DNA of 64,000 nucleotides, from assembly GCA_964589785.1 (NCBI GenBank), contig CAZPUQ010000009.1, positions 38,573 through 102,572 on the forward strand, given 5' to 3'. The notes under the pieces were generated by a model that searched no databases, was not told where the DNA came from, and saw nothing but the letters and a program-made list of their open reading frames with translations. Below, in pieces: positions 43,095 to 52,116 of this stretch. The first letter of the stretch is position 1, and every line of letters starts with the position of its first letter. This stretch comes from JAGVSR01 sp964589785 (GTDB lineage: Bacteria; Pseudomonadota; Alphaproteobacteria; Rhizobiales; Hyphomicrobiaceae). Made by a program: the position numbers and the translations under genes.

Positions 43095-44252
43095 ATGTCC
43101 GACACCGCATCCGTATTAGCAGAGCCATTGAAGCGCACGCCGCTCGTTGATCAGCATGTCGCGCTCGGGGCGCGGATGGTGGCGTTCGCAGGCTATGCCA
43201 TGCCGGTCCAGTACCCCGGCGGCATTCTTGAAGAGCACGCCTGGACGCGCACCCACGCGGGTCTTTTCGACATCAGCCATATGGGCGAAGCGCATCTCGT
43301 CGCGGAGGACGGCCGTCACGAGACCGTCGCCGCGGCGCTCGAGCAGCTCGCGCCGTGCGACGCGCTCGGCATCGCGCCGGGGCGGCAGCGGTATACGCAG
43401 CTCTTGAACGACGCCGGCGGCATGATCGACGACCTGATGGTCGCCCGCGCCGATGGCGAGGAGAGCTCCGGCCGGCTGGTCCTGATCCTCAACGCCGCGC
43501 GCAAGGATGTCGATTGCCGGCACATCGCCGCCCGGCTGCGGCCCGGCGTGCATCTTGAGCTCAAGACGGATCGCGCGCTGCTGGCGCTGCAAGGCCCCAA
43601 GGCCGCGGACGTCATGGCGCGCGTGGCGCCGCAAGCCGTTGTGCTCTCCTTCATGGAGGTCAGGCGCGTGAGCGTCGCGGATGTGCCCTGCCTTGTCAGC
43701 CGCTCCGGTTATACCGGGGAGGACGGCTTCGAGATCTCCATGGCCGCCGCGGACGCGCTGCCGCTGTGGCGGACGCTTCTCCAATCGCCGGAGGTCAAGC
43801 CGTGCGGCCTCGGCGCCCGCGACTCGCTGCGGCTCGAGGCCGGACTGTGCCTCTACGGACATGAGCTGGACGAGACGACGTCGCCGGTCGAGGCCGGGCT
43901 TGCGTGGTCGATCCCGCGCCGCCGCCGCGACGAGGGCGGGTTCCCCGGCTTCGACCGCATCCGCCATGAGCTCGTGCACGGACCCTCGCGCGTGCGCGTC
44001 GCCCTGCGTCTCGACGGCCGGGTGCCCGCGCGCCAGGGCGCGGAGATCCAATCCGCCAGCGGCGAGCCGATCGGCGTCGTCACGTCCGGCGGGTTCTCGC
44101 CGACGCTCAAGGTGCCGATTGCGATGGGCTATGTCTCGCCCGGGCATGCGGCTGTGGACAGCGAGGTCCGGTTGATCGTGCGCGCCAGCCCGCAGCCGGC
44201 GCGGGTCGTCAAGCTGCCCTTCGTGGCGCATGCCTATCGGCGGGCGACCTGA
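43095..44252 (+). CDS. gcvT: Glycine cleavage system T protein (aminomethyltransferase)
   Basis: 385 aa. It transfers the methylene of the aminomethyl-lipoyl group on GcvH to tetrahydrofolate. Family segments are seen in order: FAGYAMPVQYPGG, FDISHMGE, the folate-domain GYTGEDGFEI, and LRLEAGLCLYGHELDE. ATG chosen just after the riboswitch. It is the first gene of gcvT-gcvH-gcvP and would be induced by glycine. Confidence 0.96.
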   Translation: MSDTASVLAEPLKRTPLVDQHVALGARMVAFAGYAMPVQYPGGILEEHAWTRTHAGLFDISHMGEAHLVAEDGRHETVAAALEQLAPCDALGIAPGRQRYTQLLNDAGGMIDDLMVARADGEESSGRLVLILNAARKDVDCRHIAARLRPGVHLELKTDRALLALQGPKAADVMARVAPQAVVLSFMEVRRVSVADVPCLVSRSGYTGEDGFEISMAAADALPLWRTLLQSPEVKPCGLGARDSLRLEAGLCLYGHELDETTSPVEAGLAWSIPRRRRDEGGFPGFDRIRHELVHGPSRVRVALRLDGRVPARQGAEIQSASGEPIGVVTSGGFSPTLKVPIAMGYVSPGHAAVDSEVRLIVRASPQPARVVKLPFVAHAYRRAT

Positions 44253-44286
44253 TGGACACGACAAACAAAGAGCGAGGAGAGCGGTC

Positions 44287-44649
44287 ATGATGAAGTTCAC
44301 GCGCGAGCACGACTGGCTGCGGGTCGAAGGCGACACGGCAACCGTCGGCATCACGGAGTTCGCGGCGTCCGAGCTCGGAGACCTTGTCTACGTCGAGCTG
44401 CCGAAGGTCGGAGCCAGGCTGAAATCGGGCGGCGCCGCGGTCGTCGTCGAATCCGTCAAGACCGCCTACGATATCCTGTCTCCGGTCGGCGGCGAGGTCG
44501 TCGAGATCAATCAGGCCGCCGCGGACGATCCCGCGTCCGTCACCGCCGATCCGATGGGCGCCGGCTGGCTCTACAGGATCAAGCTGGCGAATGCCGCCGA
44601 GCTCGACGGCTTCCTGGACGAGGCCCAATACAAGACGCTCAATGCGTGA
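44287..44649 (+). CDS. gcvH: Glycine cleavage system H protein (lipoyl carrier)
   Basis: 120 aa, typical length. It shuttles the aminomethyl group between GcvP and GcvT on a lipoylated lysine. The lipoyl Lys is in VVVESVKTAYDI (about residue 59), and the fold signature EHDWLRVEGDTATVGITEFA starts the chain. It begins 34 bases after gcvT with GAGGAGAG upstream. Confidence 0.96.
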   Translation: MMKFTREHDWLRVEGDTATVGITEFAASELGDLVYVELPKVGARLKSGGAAVVVESVKTAYDILSPVGGEVVEINQAAADDPASVTADPMGAGWLYRIKLANAAELDGFLDEAQYKTLNA

Positions 44650-44659
44650 GTTGCAAAGA

Positions 44660-47506
44660 ATGGCCGACAAATACGATCCCTACGACTTCGCCAATCGCCG
44701 CCACATCGGTCCGTCGGCGAAGGAGATCGCCGCAATGCTCGAGGCCGTCGGCGCGGCCGACCTGCAGGCCCTGATCGACGAGACCGTGCCGCCCTCGATC
44801 CGCCAGACGGAGCGCATCGACTTCGGCAAGTCCCTCTCCGAGCGTCGGGCCCTCGACAAGTTGCGCGAGACGGCGAACAGGAACAAGCTTCTGACCTCGC
44901 TCATCGGCCAGGGCTACCACGGCACGACCATGCCGCCGGCGATCCAGCGCAACATCTTCGAGAACCCCGCCTGGTACACGTCCTACTCGCCATACCAGCC
45001 GGAGATCAGCCAGGGCCGCCTCGAGGCCCTGATGAACTTCCAGACGCTCGTCGCCGATCTGACGGCGCTCGACATCGCCAACGCGTCTCTGCTCGACGAG
45101 GCGACCGCCGCCGCCGAGGCGATGAGCATGACGCAGCGGATCACGAAGTCGGAGAAGACCGTCTTCTTTGCCGACAAGGACTGCCTGCCGCAGACGATCG
45201 CCGTATTGCGCACGCGGGCCGCGCCGCACGGCTGGACGATCCGCGTCGGCGATCCCTTCCGGGACCTCAACGCAGGCGAGGTCTTCGGCGCACTCTTCCA
45301 ATATCCGGGCGTGTGCGGGGCGTGCTTCGACTTTACCGCGGTCATCGAGCGGCTGCACGAGGCGGGCGCGCTCGCCGCCGTCGCCGCCGATCCGCTGGCG
45401 CTGACGCTGCTGAAGCCCCCGGGCGAAATGGGCGCCGACATCGCGGTCGGATCGATGCAGCGCTATGGCGTGCCGATGGGCTACGGCGGTCCTCATGCCG
45501 GCTATATCGCGACGCGCGACGCTTATAAGCGCAGCCTGCCGGGGCGCCTCGTCGGTCTGTCGGTCGATGCGCGGGGCAATCGCGCCTACCGTCTCGCGCT
45601 GCAGACGCGCGAGCAGCACATCCGGCGCGAGAAGGCGACATCGAACATCTGCACGGCGCAGGTCCTGCTCGCCGTCATCGCGTCCATGTATGCGGTCTAT
45701 CACGGGCCGGCCGGGCTCAAGGCCATCGCGCTCAGGGTCCACCGCGACGCCTGCCGCCTTGCGGACGGGCTGCGGAGCCTCGGTTTCGTCGTCGAGCCGG
45801 AGACCTTCTTCGACACGATCACCGTGCGCGTCGGTCCCTACCAGGGCCTCATCATGAAGAACGCCGTCGACAACGGCGTCAACCTGCGCAAGGTGGCGAG
45901 CGACCGCATCGGCATCACGGTCGACGAGCGCACGCGGCCCGATACGCTCGAAGCGGTGTGGCGGGCGTTCGGCGCCTTCGATCTGCGCTACAGCGACGAC
46001 TATCCGCCCTCGCATCTGCCGCCCGCGCTGTTGCGGACCTCGGAGTTCCTGACCCACCCGATCTTCCACATGAACCGGGCGGAAAGCGAGATGACGCGCT
46101 ACATGCGCCGCCTCGCCGACCGCGATCTCGCCCTCGACCGGTCGATGATCCCGCTCGGCTCGTGCACCATGAAGCTCAACGCGACGGCGGAGATGTTGCC
46201 GATCTCCTGGCCCGAGTTCAGCGAGATCCATCCCTTCGTTCCGGCCGACCAGGCGCAGGGCTACAAGGAGCTGATCGACGATCTTTCCAGCAAGCTGTGT
46301 GTCATCACCGGCTACGACGCGATCTCGATGCAACCCAATTCCGGCGCGCAGGGCGAGTACGCCGGCCTCCTGGCGATCCGCGCCTACCATCGCAGCCGCG
46401 GGGAGGTCGAGCGCACGGTCTGCCTCATTCCAGCTTCGGCGCACGGGACGAACCCGGCCTCGGCCCAGATGGCCGGCATGACCGTCGAGGTCGTGCGCAC
46501 GGATGCGAACGGCAACATCGACGTCGCCGACTTCCGTGCCAAGGCCGAGGCGCATGCGCACGATCTGGCAGCCTGCATGATCACCTATCCCTCGACCCAC
46601 GGCGTGTTCGAGGAGGCCGTGCGCGAGATCTGCGACATCACGCATGCCTGCGGCGGGCAGGTCTACCTCGATGGCGCCAATCTCAACGCGCTCGTCGGGC
46701 TGGCGCGTCCCGGCGACATCGGCGCGGACGTCAGCCATCTCAATCTGCACAAGACGTTCTGCATTCCCCACGGCGGCGGCGGGCCCGGCATGGGGCCGAT
46801 CGGCGTCAAGGCGCACCTCATTCCGTTCCTGCCCGGACATCCGGAAACGGGCGGCGGCGAGATCACCGTGTCGGCGGCGCCCTACGGATCGCCGTCGATC
46901 CTGCCGATCTCGTGGAGCTACATCCTCATGATGGGCGGGCGGGGGCTGACCCAGGCAACGCGCGTCGCCATTCTGAGCGCCAACTACATCGCCCGGCGTC
47001 TGGAGCCGGCCTATCCCATTCTCTACAAGGGGGCGCACGGGCGCGTGGCGCACGAGTGCATCATCGACATCCGGCCGCTCACGCACGCGACGGGGATCAC
47101 CGTCGAGGATGTCGCCAAGCGGCTCATGGACAGCGGCTTCCACGCGCCGACCATGAGCTGGCCCGTCGCCGGGACGCTGATGATCGAGCCGACGGAATCG
47201 GAGACCAAGGCCGAGCTCGACCGCTTCTGCGACGCGATGCTGTCGATCCGCGAGGAGGTGCGCGCCATCGAGGAAGGGCGCAGCGACCCGAAGAACAATC
47301 CGCTGAGGAACGCGCCTCACACGGTCGAGGATCTCGTCGGAGCCTGGGATCGCCCCTATACGCGCGAGCAGGCGTGCTTCCCGCCGGGGGCCTTGCGCAT
47401 CGACAAATACTGGCCGCCCGTGAACCGCGTCGACAACACCTACGGCGACCGCCACCTCGTGTGCACCTGCCCGCCGATCGAAAGCTATCTCAAGGCCAAG
47501 CCGTGA
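44660..47506 (+). CDS. gcvP: Glycine dehydrogenase (decarboxylating), P protein
   Basis: 948 aa in one chain, so the long homodimeric form. It decarboxylates glycine using PLP. The N-terminal half starts FANRRHIGPS, and the C-terminal half carries the PLP lysine in HLNLHKTFCIPHGGGGPGMGPIG. A Met 6 codons upstream overlaps the gcvH stop and is an alternative start. With gcvT and gcvH it completes the cleavage complex, feeding methylene-tetrahydrofolate to C1 metabolism; lpd is not in the window. Confidence 0.96.
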   Translation: MADKYDPYDFANRRHIGPSAKEIAAMLEAVGAADLQALIDETVPPSIRQTERIDFGKSLSERRALDKLRETANRNKLLTSLIGQGYHGTTMPPAIQRNIFENPAWYTSYSPYQPEISQGRLEALMNFQTLVADLTALDIANASLLDEATAAAEAMSMTQRITKSEKTVFFADKDCLPQTIAVLRTRAAPHGWTIRVGDPFRDLNAGEVFGALFQYPGVCGACFDFTAVIERLHEAGALAAVAADPLALTLLKPPGEMGADIAVGSMQRYGVPMGYGGPHAGYIATRDAYKRSLPGRLVGLSVDARGNRAYRLALQTREQHIRREKATSNICTAQVLLAVIASMYAVYHGPAGLKAIALRVHRDACRLADGLRSLGFVVEPETFFDTITVRVGPYQGLIMKNAVDNGVNLRKVASDRIGITVDERTRPDTLEAVWRAFGAFDLRYSDDYPPSHLPPALLRTSEFLTHPIFHMNRAESEMTRYMRRLADRDLALDRSMIPLGSCTMKLNATAEMLPISWPEFSEIHPFVPADQAQGYKELIDDLSSKLCVITGYDAISMQPNSGAQGEYAGLLAIRAYHRSRGEVERTVCLIPASAHGTNPASAQMAGMTVEVVRTDANGNIDVADFRAKAEAHAHDLAACMITYPSTHGVFEEAVREICDITHACGGQVYLDGANLNALVGLARPGDIGADVSHLNLHKTFCIPHGGGGPGMGPIGVKAHLIPFLPGHPETGGGEITVSAAPYGSPSILPISWSYILMMGGRGLTQATRVAILSANYIARRLEPAYPILYKGAHGRVAHECIIDIRPLTHATGITVEDVAKRLMDSGFHAPTMSWPVAGTLMIEPTESETKAELDRFCDAMLSIREEVRAIEEGRSDPKNNPLRNAPHTVEDLVGAWDRPYTREQACFPPGALRIDKYWPPVNRVDNTYGDRHLVCTCPPIESYLKAKP

Positions 47507-47649
47507 AGCGATGCGCGTATGCCGCATCAAGCCTCAGACGCGCCGCGGCCGGAGGAACCACCGCCGTCATCCGGTCTTGTCTTCTCATGGCCCGATGGCT
47601 TTCTATCGTCGCAGCGCGATCTGCGGGCCCGAACACGGAGTGACCGATC

Positions 47650-47844
47650 ATGGAAAACGACCGATTCAACATGGCGCTGCGTCGGTTTCTGAAAGAGGTC
47701 GGCGTCACGTCGCAGCAGGAGATCGAGCGCGTCGTGCGCGAGCAGGGGCTTGGCGGCAAGGGCACGCTCAAGGTGCGCATGGTTCTGACCGCCGATGGGA
47801 CCGATCTCCGTCACGTCGTCGAGAGCGACCTCGACCTCGGGTGA
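47650..47844 (+). CDS. Small DUF6494-like protein (64 aa)
   Basis: 64 aa, opening ENDRFNMALRRFLKEVGVTSQQEIE and ending HVVESDLDLG. The pattern resembles the small DUF6494 family, of unknown function, widespread in proteobacteria. It sits 143 bases after gcvP on the same strand. No signal peptide, so cytoplasmic. Confidence 0.65.
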   Translation: MENDRFNMALRRFLKEVGVTSQQEIERVVREQGLGGKGTLKVRMVLTADGTDLRHVVESDLDLG

Positions 47845-47881
47845 GCGGGCACACACCGATTGTCCGCTCTGCCGGCGCAGC

Positions 47882-49135
47882 TCATTCCGCGGCGCGTGCG
47901 CGGGTCGCCAGAACCTGCTCCTTCTTTCGCAGCTCCTTTTCCCGCGCGCCGACGTAATCGCGCGTCAGCGGCATAGCGTCCTGACGCCGGGCGAGTTGGA
48001 TCTGGAAGACCATGAGGCCGCAGTAACGGAAGCCGCACTCCGAGGCGGCCAGATAGAATTCCCACTTGCGGCAGAACCGCTCGCCGAAAAGGTCCAAGGC
48101 CTCGGCACGGTGTGACAGAAAGCGCTCGCGCCAGGCCCGCAGCGTTGCCGCGTAATGCAGGCGCAGGATCTCGACGTCGGTCACGATCAGACCCGATTTC
48201 TCGATCGACGGGAGCACCTCCGACAGCGCCGGGAAATAGCCGCCGGGGAAGATGTGCTTCTCGATCCAGGGGTTCGTCGCGCCGGGTCCGTCCATACGCC
48301 CGATGGAGTGCAGGAGCATGACGCCGTCGTCGGTCAGCAGCTCGGCGGCCTTGCCAAAGAACTGCTCGAAGTACGTGACGCCGACGTGCTCGAACATGCC
48401 GACGGATACGATGCGTTCGAACTTGCCCGTGACCGTGCGGTAGTCGCAGAGCTTGAACGTCACATGGCGGTCCGGCGGCAGGGCGTCGGCCCGCCGCCTG
48501 GCGATGTCGAGCTGCTCCTCGGACAGCGTGATACCCGTCACTGCGGCCCCGACAAGCTCGGCAAGGTAGAGATCGAGCCCGCCCCATCCGCAACCGATGT
48601 CGAGGACGCGATCCTGCGGCTTCACCAGAAGCTTGGCCGCGATGTGCCGCTTCTTGGCGAGCTGGGCCTCGTCGAGGCCCATGTCGGGCGTCTCGAAATA
48701 CGCGCACGAATACTGCCGGTCGCCGTCAAGAAAGAGGTCGAACAGGCGGCCGTCGAGATTGTAATGGCGGTCCACGTTCTTGCCTGCCCGGCGCAGTGTA
48801 TTGTGCTGCGAGAGCGGACGGATGGCGGTGCGCAGCGCGGTGAGCGCGCGGGCAAAGCCGGTCGGCTCGTCGCGTTCGAGATTGGACGCCACGAGATCAA
48901 GGAGATCGTAGATCGTCCCCCTGCTCAGAATGATGCGGCCGTCGGTGTAGAGCTCGCCGAGCGCGAGCGCGGGGTTGACGACGAGGGCCCACTCCGCCCA
49001 CCGATCGGCGAAACGGATGGCGCAGCGTGGCGCCTCTCCGCTCCCGACGGCGAACCGCGACCCGTCAGCCGTTTCCACGTCGAGCCGGCCGCAACGAACG
49101 ATCCGCTTCAGAAAGGCATACAGCGCGCGAGACAT
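47882..49135 (-). CDS. Cyclopropane-fatty-acyl-phospholipid synthase family
   Basis: 417 aa, close to the usual size. It uses S-adenosylmethionine to methylenate double bonds of membrane lipids. SAM-binding VLDIGCGWGGLDLYLAE (about 170), then GITLSEEQLD, the FEHVG motif and the late YCGLMVFQIQL are present. The start at 49135 has GGCGGAG upstream; an upstream extension is unlikely. Probably supports stationary-phase or stress membranes. Confidence 0.92.
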   Translation of the reverse strand: MSRALYAFLKRIVRCGRLDVETADGSRFAVGSGEAPRCAIRFADRWAEWALVVNPALALGELYTDGRIILSRGTIYDLLDLVASNLERDEPTGFARALTALRTAIRPLSQHNTLRRAGKNVDRHYNLDGRLFDLFLDGDRQYSCAYFETPDMGLDEAQLAKKRHIAAKLLVKPQDRVLDIGCGWGGLDLYLAELVGAAVTGITLSEEQLDIARRRADALPPDRHVTFKLCDYRTVTGKFERIVSVGMFEHVGVTYFEQFFGKAAELLTDDGVMLLHSIGRMDGPGATNPWIEKHIFPGGYFPALSEVLPSIEKSGLIVTDVEILRLHYAATLRAWRERFLSHRAEALDLFGERFCRKWEFYLAASECGFRYCGLMVFQIQLARRQDAMPLTRDYVGAREKELRKKEQVLATRARAAE

Positions 49136-49269
49136 GTCACACTCCGCCGAGGTTTTGGGACGGTGCTGCATCCGTCGACAGACCCTGTCCCTGCAACAGA
49201 TCCTGTCCTGCGCAGCCCGTCGTGAGGCGCCCGGCTTGAACAGCCTTCTCACGTCGGCTTTGACGACAT

Positions 49270-49566
49270 CTATTTGGGATCGGCTCTGAGATCCGCCGAC
49301 CGGTCGACCCGGGAGAGCCAGCGCTCGAATGTCAGTTCCAGGATCTCGATGACAGAGGCCAGCGCTCCGGGCCGGCGACTGCCGTCGGGCCCAGGCCCCA
49401 TCCGGAACTTGCGAAGCTTCGTCTCGGCACTCAACTGCCGCTCCAGGCCCCGCGACGAGCCCTGCTTGCGCAGGTCGTCGACAGCCTGCTGCAAATGCCG
49501 GGCAAATTCCTCGGCGCGCTTGTCGAGCGGATGCTTGGTCTCAACCGTATGCTCAAGGCCATCCAT
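49270..49566 (-). CDS. Hypothetical protein (98 aa)
   Basis: 98 aa, mainly helical and charged, without signal peptide. A very strong ribosome site (CAGGAGGTG) lies before the ATG. I do not recognise the family. It is 135 bases upstream of the cyclopropane synthase start on the same strand and may share its transcript. Confidence 0.5.
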   Translation of the reverse strand: MDGLEHTVETKHPLDKRAEEFARHLQQAVDDLRKQGSSRGLERQLSAETKLRKFRMGPGPDGSRRPGALASVIEILELTFERWLSRVDRSADLRADPK

Positions 49567-49942
49567 CGTGAAGACACCTCCTGAAGTAGGCTCTCCACCC
49601 CGTCTTGCTGGCGAACTGTACCGCTAATTCAGATGGTTCGCCATTTTGGAATGACAAGGAGGCACGCCGCGCCGGCCGACATCGAACCGGTGCGCTCCGA
49701 CAAGTCACCTAGCTATCCGCTCATTGAAGATGCTCGGTCGAAGGACTATAATAAATCTTGGTATTGAGAGCGGCCTGCATTTGCTCGTTCTCATCCGACC
49801 TCGGACGGCAACGCGCCTGCCGGGGTCGATAGGTCGGTGTCAATATTGCCAGTGGTCAATATTCTCCGACGCGAACCGGTGAATGTCGCATGTCCGCTCG
49901 TTTTCGGTGACCGCCGGAAGGCAGTCCCAGGAGGGGTGTGCG
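49567..49942. other. Intergenic region with no recognised feature
   Basis: The divergent gap of 376 bases, with an AT-rich patch near 49740-49770 that may be a promoter. No ORF or RNA motif is convincing. Confidence 0.4.
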
Positions 49943-50416
49943 ATGGGTCTGGCATTGTCGGTTCAGCAGCATCTCGACCGGAAGGCGATCCCCTATCAGG
50001 TGCGGCTGCACAGACGCGCGGTCCGGGCCTCGGACATCGCCAGCGCAAGCAACATTTCCGAGGACAATCTCGCGAAGGGCGTTCTTCTGAAGGGCAGGGA
50101 TGGCTACCTCCTCGCCATTCTGCCCGCATCCTGCCAGGTTCAGATCGAGGCCGTCAGCGACTGGCTGAAGCAGCCGATGTGCCTGGCGACGGAAGATGAG
50201 GTCTCGCTCATTTTCGAGGATTGCGAGGCCGGCTGTGCTCCGCCTGTTGCGGATGCGTACGGGCTGCCGGCCGTGCTCGACGACCGCCTCGAGGGCTTCG
50301 ACGACGTCTACTTCGAGGGCGGGGACCACTGCACGCTGGTCCGGCTGCGAGGACGCGATTTCCATAACCTGATGGTGGGCGTGCCGCAGGCCCACATCGG
50401 CGTCCGGGCCCATTGA
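49943..50416 (+). CDS. YbaK/EbsC-type aminoacyl-tRNA deacylase domain protein
   Basis: 157 aa from an ATG with CCAGGAGGGG upstream. The YbaK fold is suggested by SEDNLAKGVLLKGRDGYLLAILPAS and the late FEGGDHCTLVRLRG. Members hydrolyse mischarged aminoacyl-tRNA; some plain homologues act on other substrates. The conserved Lys (AKGVLLK) is present. It is stand-alone, not fused to a synthetase. Confidence 0.75.
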   Translation: MGLALSVQQHLDRKAIPYQVRLHRRAVRASDIASASNISEDNLAKGVLLKGRDGYLLAILPASCQVQIEAVSDWLKQPMCLATEDEVSLIFEDCEAGCAPPVADAYGLPAVLDDRLEGFDDVYFEGGDHCTLVRLRGRDFHNLMVGVPQAHIGVRAH

Positions 50417-50584
50417 TCCGGCAGCCAAGATAGAGGCCGCGATCGCCGGCACGCTCATCGAAGCACGGGCATGGCGCGTACTGCGGGTCGCCTGCCGGAC
50501 GACGGCGCTTCAGGACCCATGCGCCCTTCTGCCGGCAGAGGCGGAAGACCCATTGAAATCGGTCGATGCCTAGAGGTTTGTGAC

Positions 50585-51415
50585 ATGACCGTGATTGCTC
50601 TTACCCGGGAGTCGGGTACGCAAGGCGATGAGATTGCCGCGGCCGTCGGCAAGCGGCTGGGCTTCGATATCGTCCACCACCAGTTGATCGAGCACGATAT
50701 TGCCGACCGCACCGGCCTGTCGGAAAGCGACGTCCACCACCAGATCGAGGACGGCCCGACGGTCCTGGAGCGTCTTCTGTTCGACCGGCGCGGCTTCCTC
50801 AAGCACGCCGCGCTCGAGATCCTCGAGCAGGCGGCCCGGGGCAACATCGTGCTGCGCGGCTGGGGCGCGCCGAGCGTATTGAGCTTCGTGCCGCACGTGC
50901 TGTGCGTGCGCATCTGCGCTCCGATGTCGTTCCGGGAAGCCGTCCTGATTGAGCGGCGCGGATCGGGGACGCCCTCGGCGGCGCGCCGTGAGCTGGAGCG
51001 TAGCGATGCGGCCCATAACGGCGCCATGCAGACCCTGTTCGGCAGCCGTTGGGATGATCCGCTCCACTACGCCCTCGTCCTGAATACGGCCCGCGTGCCG
51101 GTGGACGATTGCGTCGAGGTGATTGTCCGGCTCGCGACCAGCGGTGCCTTCCAGGAGACGCCCTACTCCCGCGATGTGCTGATGGACCGGCTCATCCTCC
51201 ACCGTGTGCAGGTGGCGCTCGAGCAGGAGTTCGGCGCCAAATCGATCCGGAACGGCATTGAGCCGCATGTCGTCGGGCGCAAGGTTCTTCTGACCGGCGG
51301 CAGCACGGACGAGGACGTGATCGCCGAGGCCGTGCGCGTCGTGCAGAGGGTGGAGGGCGTGAGGGGCGTGGAGAGCAAGGTCGCCTATGTGGCCTTCCAG
51401 CCGCCCCTGCAGTGA
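50585..51415 (+). CDS. Cytidylate-kinase-like domain fused to a BON domain
   Basis: 276 aa. Residues 1-185 match the cytidylate-kinase-like family (ALTRESGTQGDEIAAAVGKRLG, a P-loop region without the usual GKS/T). Residues about 200-270 form a BON domain (DRLILHRVQVALEQEF, GVESKVAYV), normally a phospholipid-binding periplasmic domain. No signal peptide, so probably cytoplasmic. Start at 50585 with AGAGG upstream. The role is unknown; the fusion and the CBS protein next to it hint at nucleotide-linked stress control. Confidence 0.78.
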   Translation: MTVIALTRESGTQGDEIAAAVGKRLGFDIVHHQLIEHDIADRTGLSESDVHHQIEDGPTVLERLLFDRRGFLKHAALEILEQAARGNIVLRGWGAPSVLSFVPHVLCVRICAPMSFREAVLIERRGSGTPSAARRELERSDAAHNGAMQTLFGSRWDDPLHYALVLNTARVPVDDCVEVIVRLATSGAFQETPYSRDVLMDRLILHRVQVALEQEFGAKSIRNGIEPHVVGRKVLLTGGSTDEDVIAEAVRVVQRVEGVRGVESKVAYVAFQPPLQ

Positions 51416-51447
51416 GCCGGGCTCGGCGATCGGGCAGGTGTTCGTCA

Positions 51448-51469
51448 GATCGGGCCTACCGGCCCGATC
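51448..51469 (+). other. Hairpin just upstream of the CBS gene
   Basis: GATCGGGCC (51448-51456) pairs with GGCCCGATC (51461-51469) around a 4-base loop, ending 19 bases before the ATG at 51488. Without a T-run it may act on read-through or translation rather than termination. Confidence 0.4.
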
Positions 51470-51487
51470 CCTATGGGAGTTGATACC

Positions 51488-51910
51488 ATGAGAGTGAAGG
51501 ATGTGATGCACAAGGGCGTGGAATGGGTGGATCCGAGCACGCCGATCAGCGAGATCGCGAAGCTGATGCAGAAGCAGGACATCGGCTCGGTGCCGATCGG
51601 CGAGAACGATCGCCTGGTCGGCATGGTGACGGACCGCGACATCGTCTGCCGGGGACTCGCCGCTGACGGCTTCGACGCGAAAAAAGCCACCGCGCGCGAC
51701 GTGATGACATCGACGATCCACTGCTGCCGCGACGAGGACGATCTCACGAAGGCCGTCCAGCACATGGAGGATCTGAAGGTCCGCCGGCTGCCGGTGATCA
51801 ACAAGAGCAAGCGTCTCGTCGGGATTCTGAGCCTCGGCGATCTCGGCCAGTCGGCCCCGCGCGATCTCGTGGCAGAATGCGTGCGGAGCGTGTCGGCGCA
51901 TCACCAGTGA
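51488..51910 (+). CDS. Two-CBS-domain protein
   Basis: 140 aa holding two CBS motifs (a Bateman module): VKDVMHKGVEWVDPSTPISE, GSVPIGENDRLVGMVTDRDI and, in the second, DVMTSTIHCCRDEDD and RRLPVINKSKRLVGILSLGD. Such modules bind adenosyl nucleotides and sense energy state. Stand-alone, with no enzyme domain. Start at 51488 (GGGAGTT upstream); an ATG 5 codons earlier is possible. Confidence 0.9.
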   Translation: MRVKDVMHKGVEWVDPSTPISEIAKLMQKQDIGSVPIGENDRLVGMVTDRDIVCRGLAADGFDAKKATARDVMTSTIHCCRDEDDLTKAVQHMEDLKVRRLPVINKSKRLVGILSLGDLGQSAPRDLVAECVRSVSAHHQ

Positions 51911-52116
51911 GCCGTGCGGTCGTCGTACTGGCCGCTTGAGGCGCTGAGCCCTTCTGCCCGGCCCGGGCGGGCTCGGCGCCGTTTGCTCTATGGTCATAGA
52001 GGCCGCGACTTGCGACCGCCGGAGGGCTAATCTCGGGAATCGTGCTGCCCGCACCGGGCACGCCACAAGCCGGTCGGCGGCCACGCGTCCTGCGCGGCCG
52101 CACGCCGAGTCCCGAG

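Noticed and set aside
44639..47530. A 963-codon frame antisense to gcvP
   Set aside because: Shadow of gcvP; no motif.
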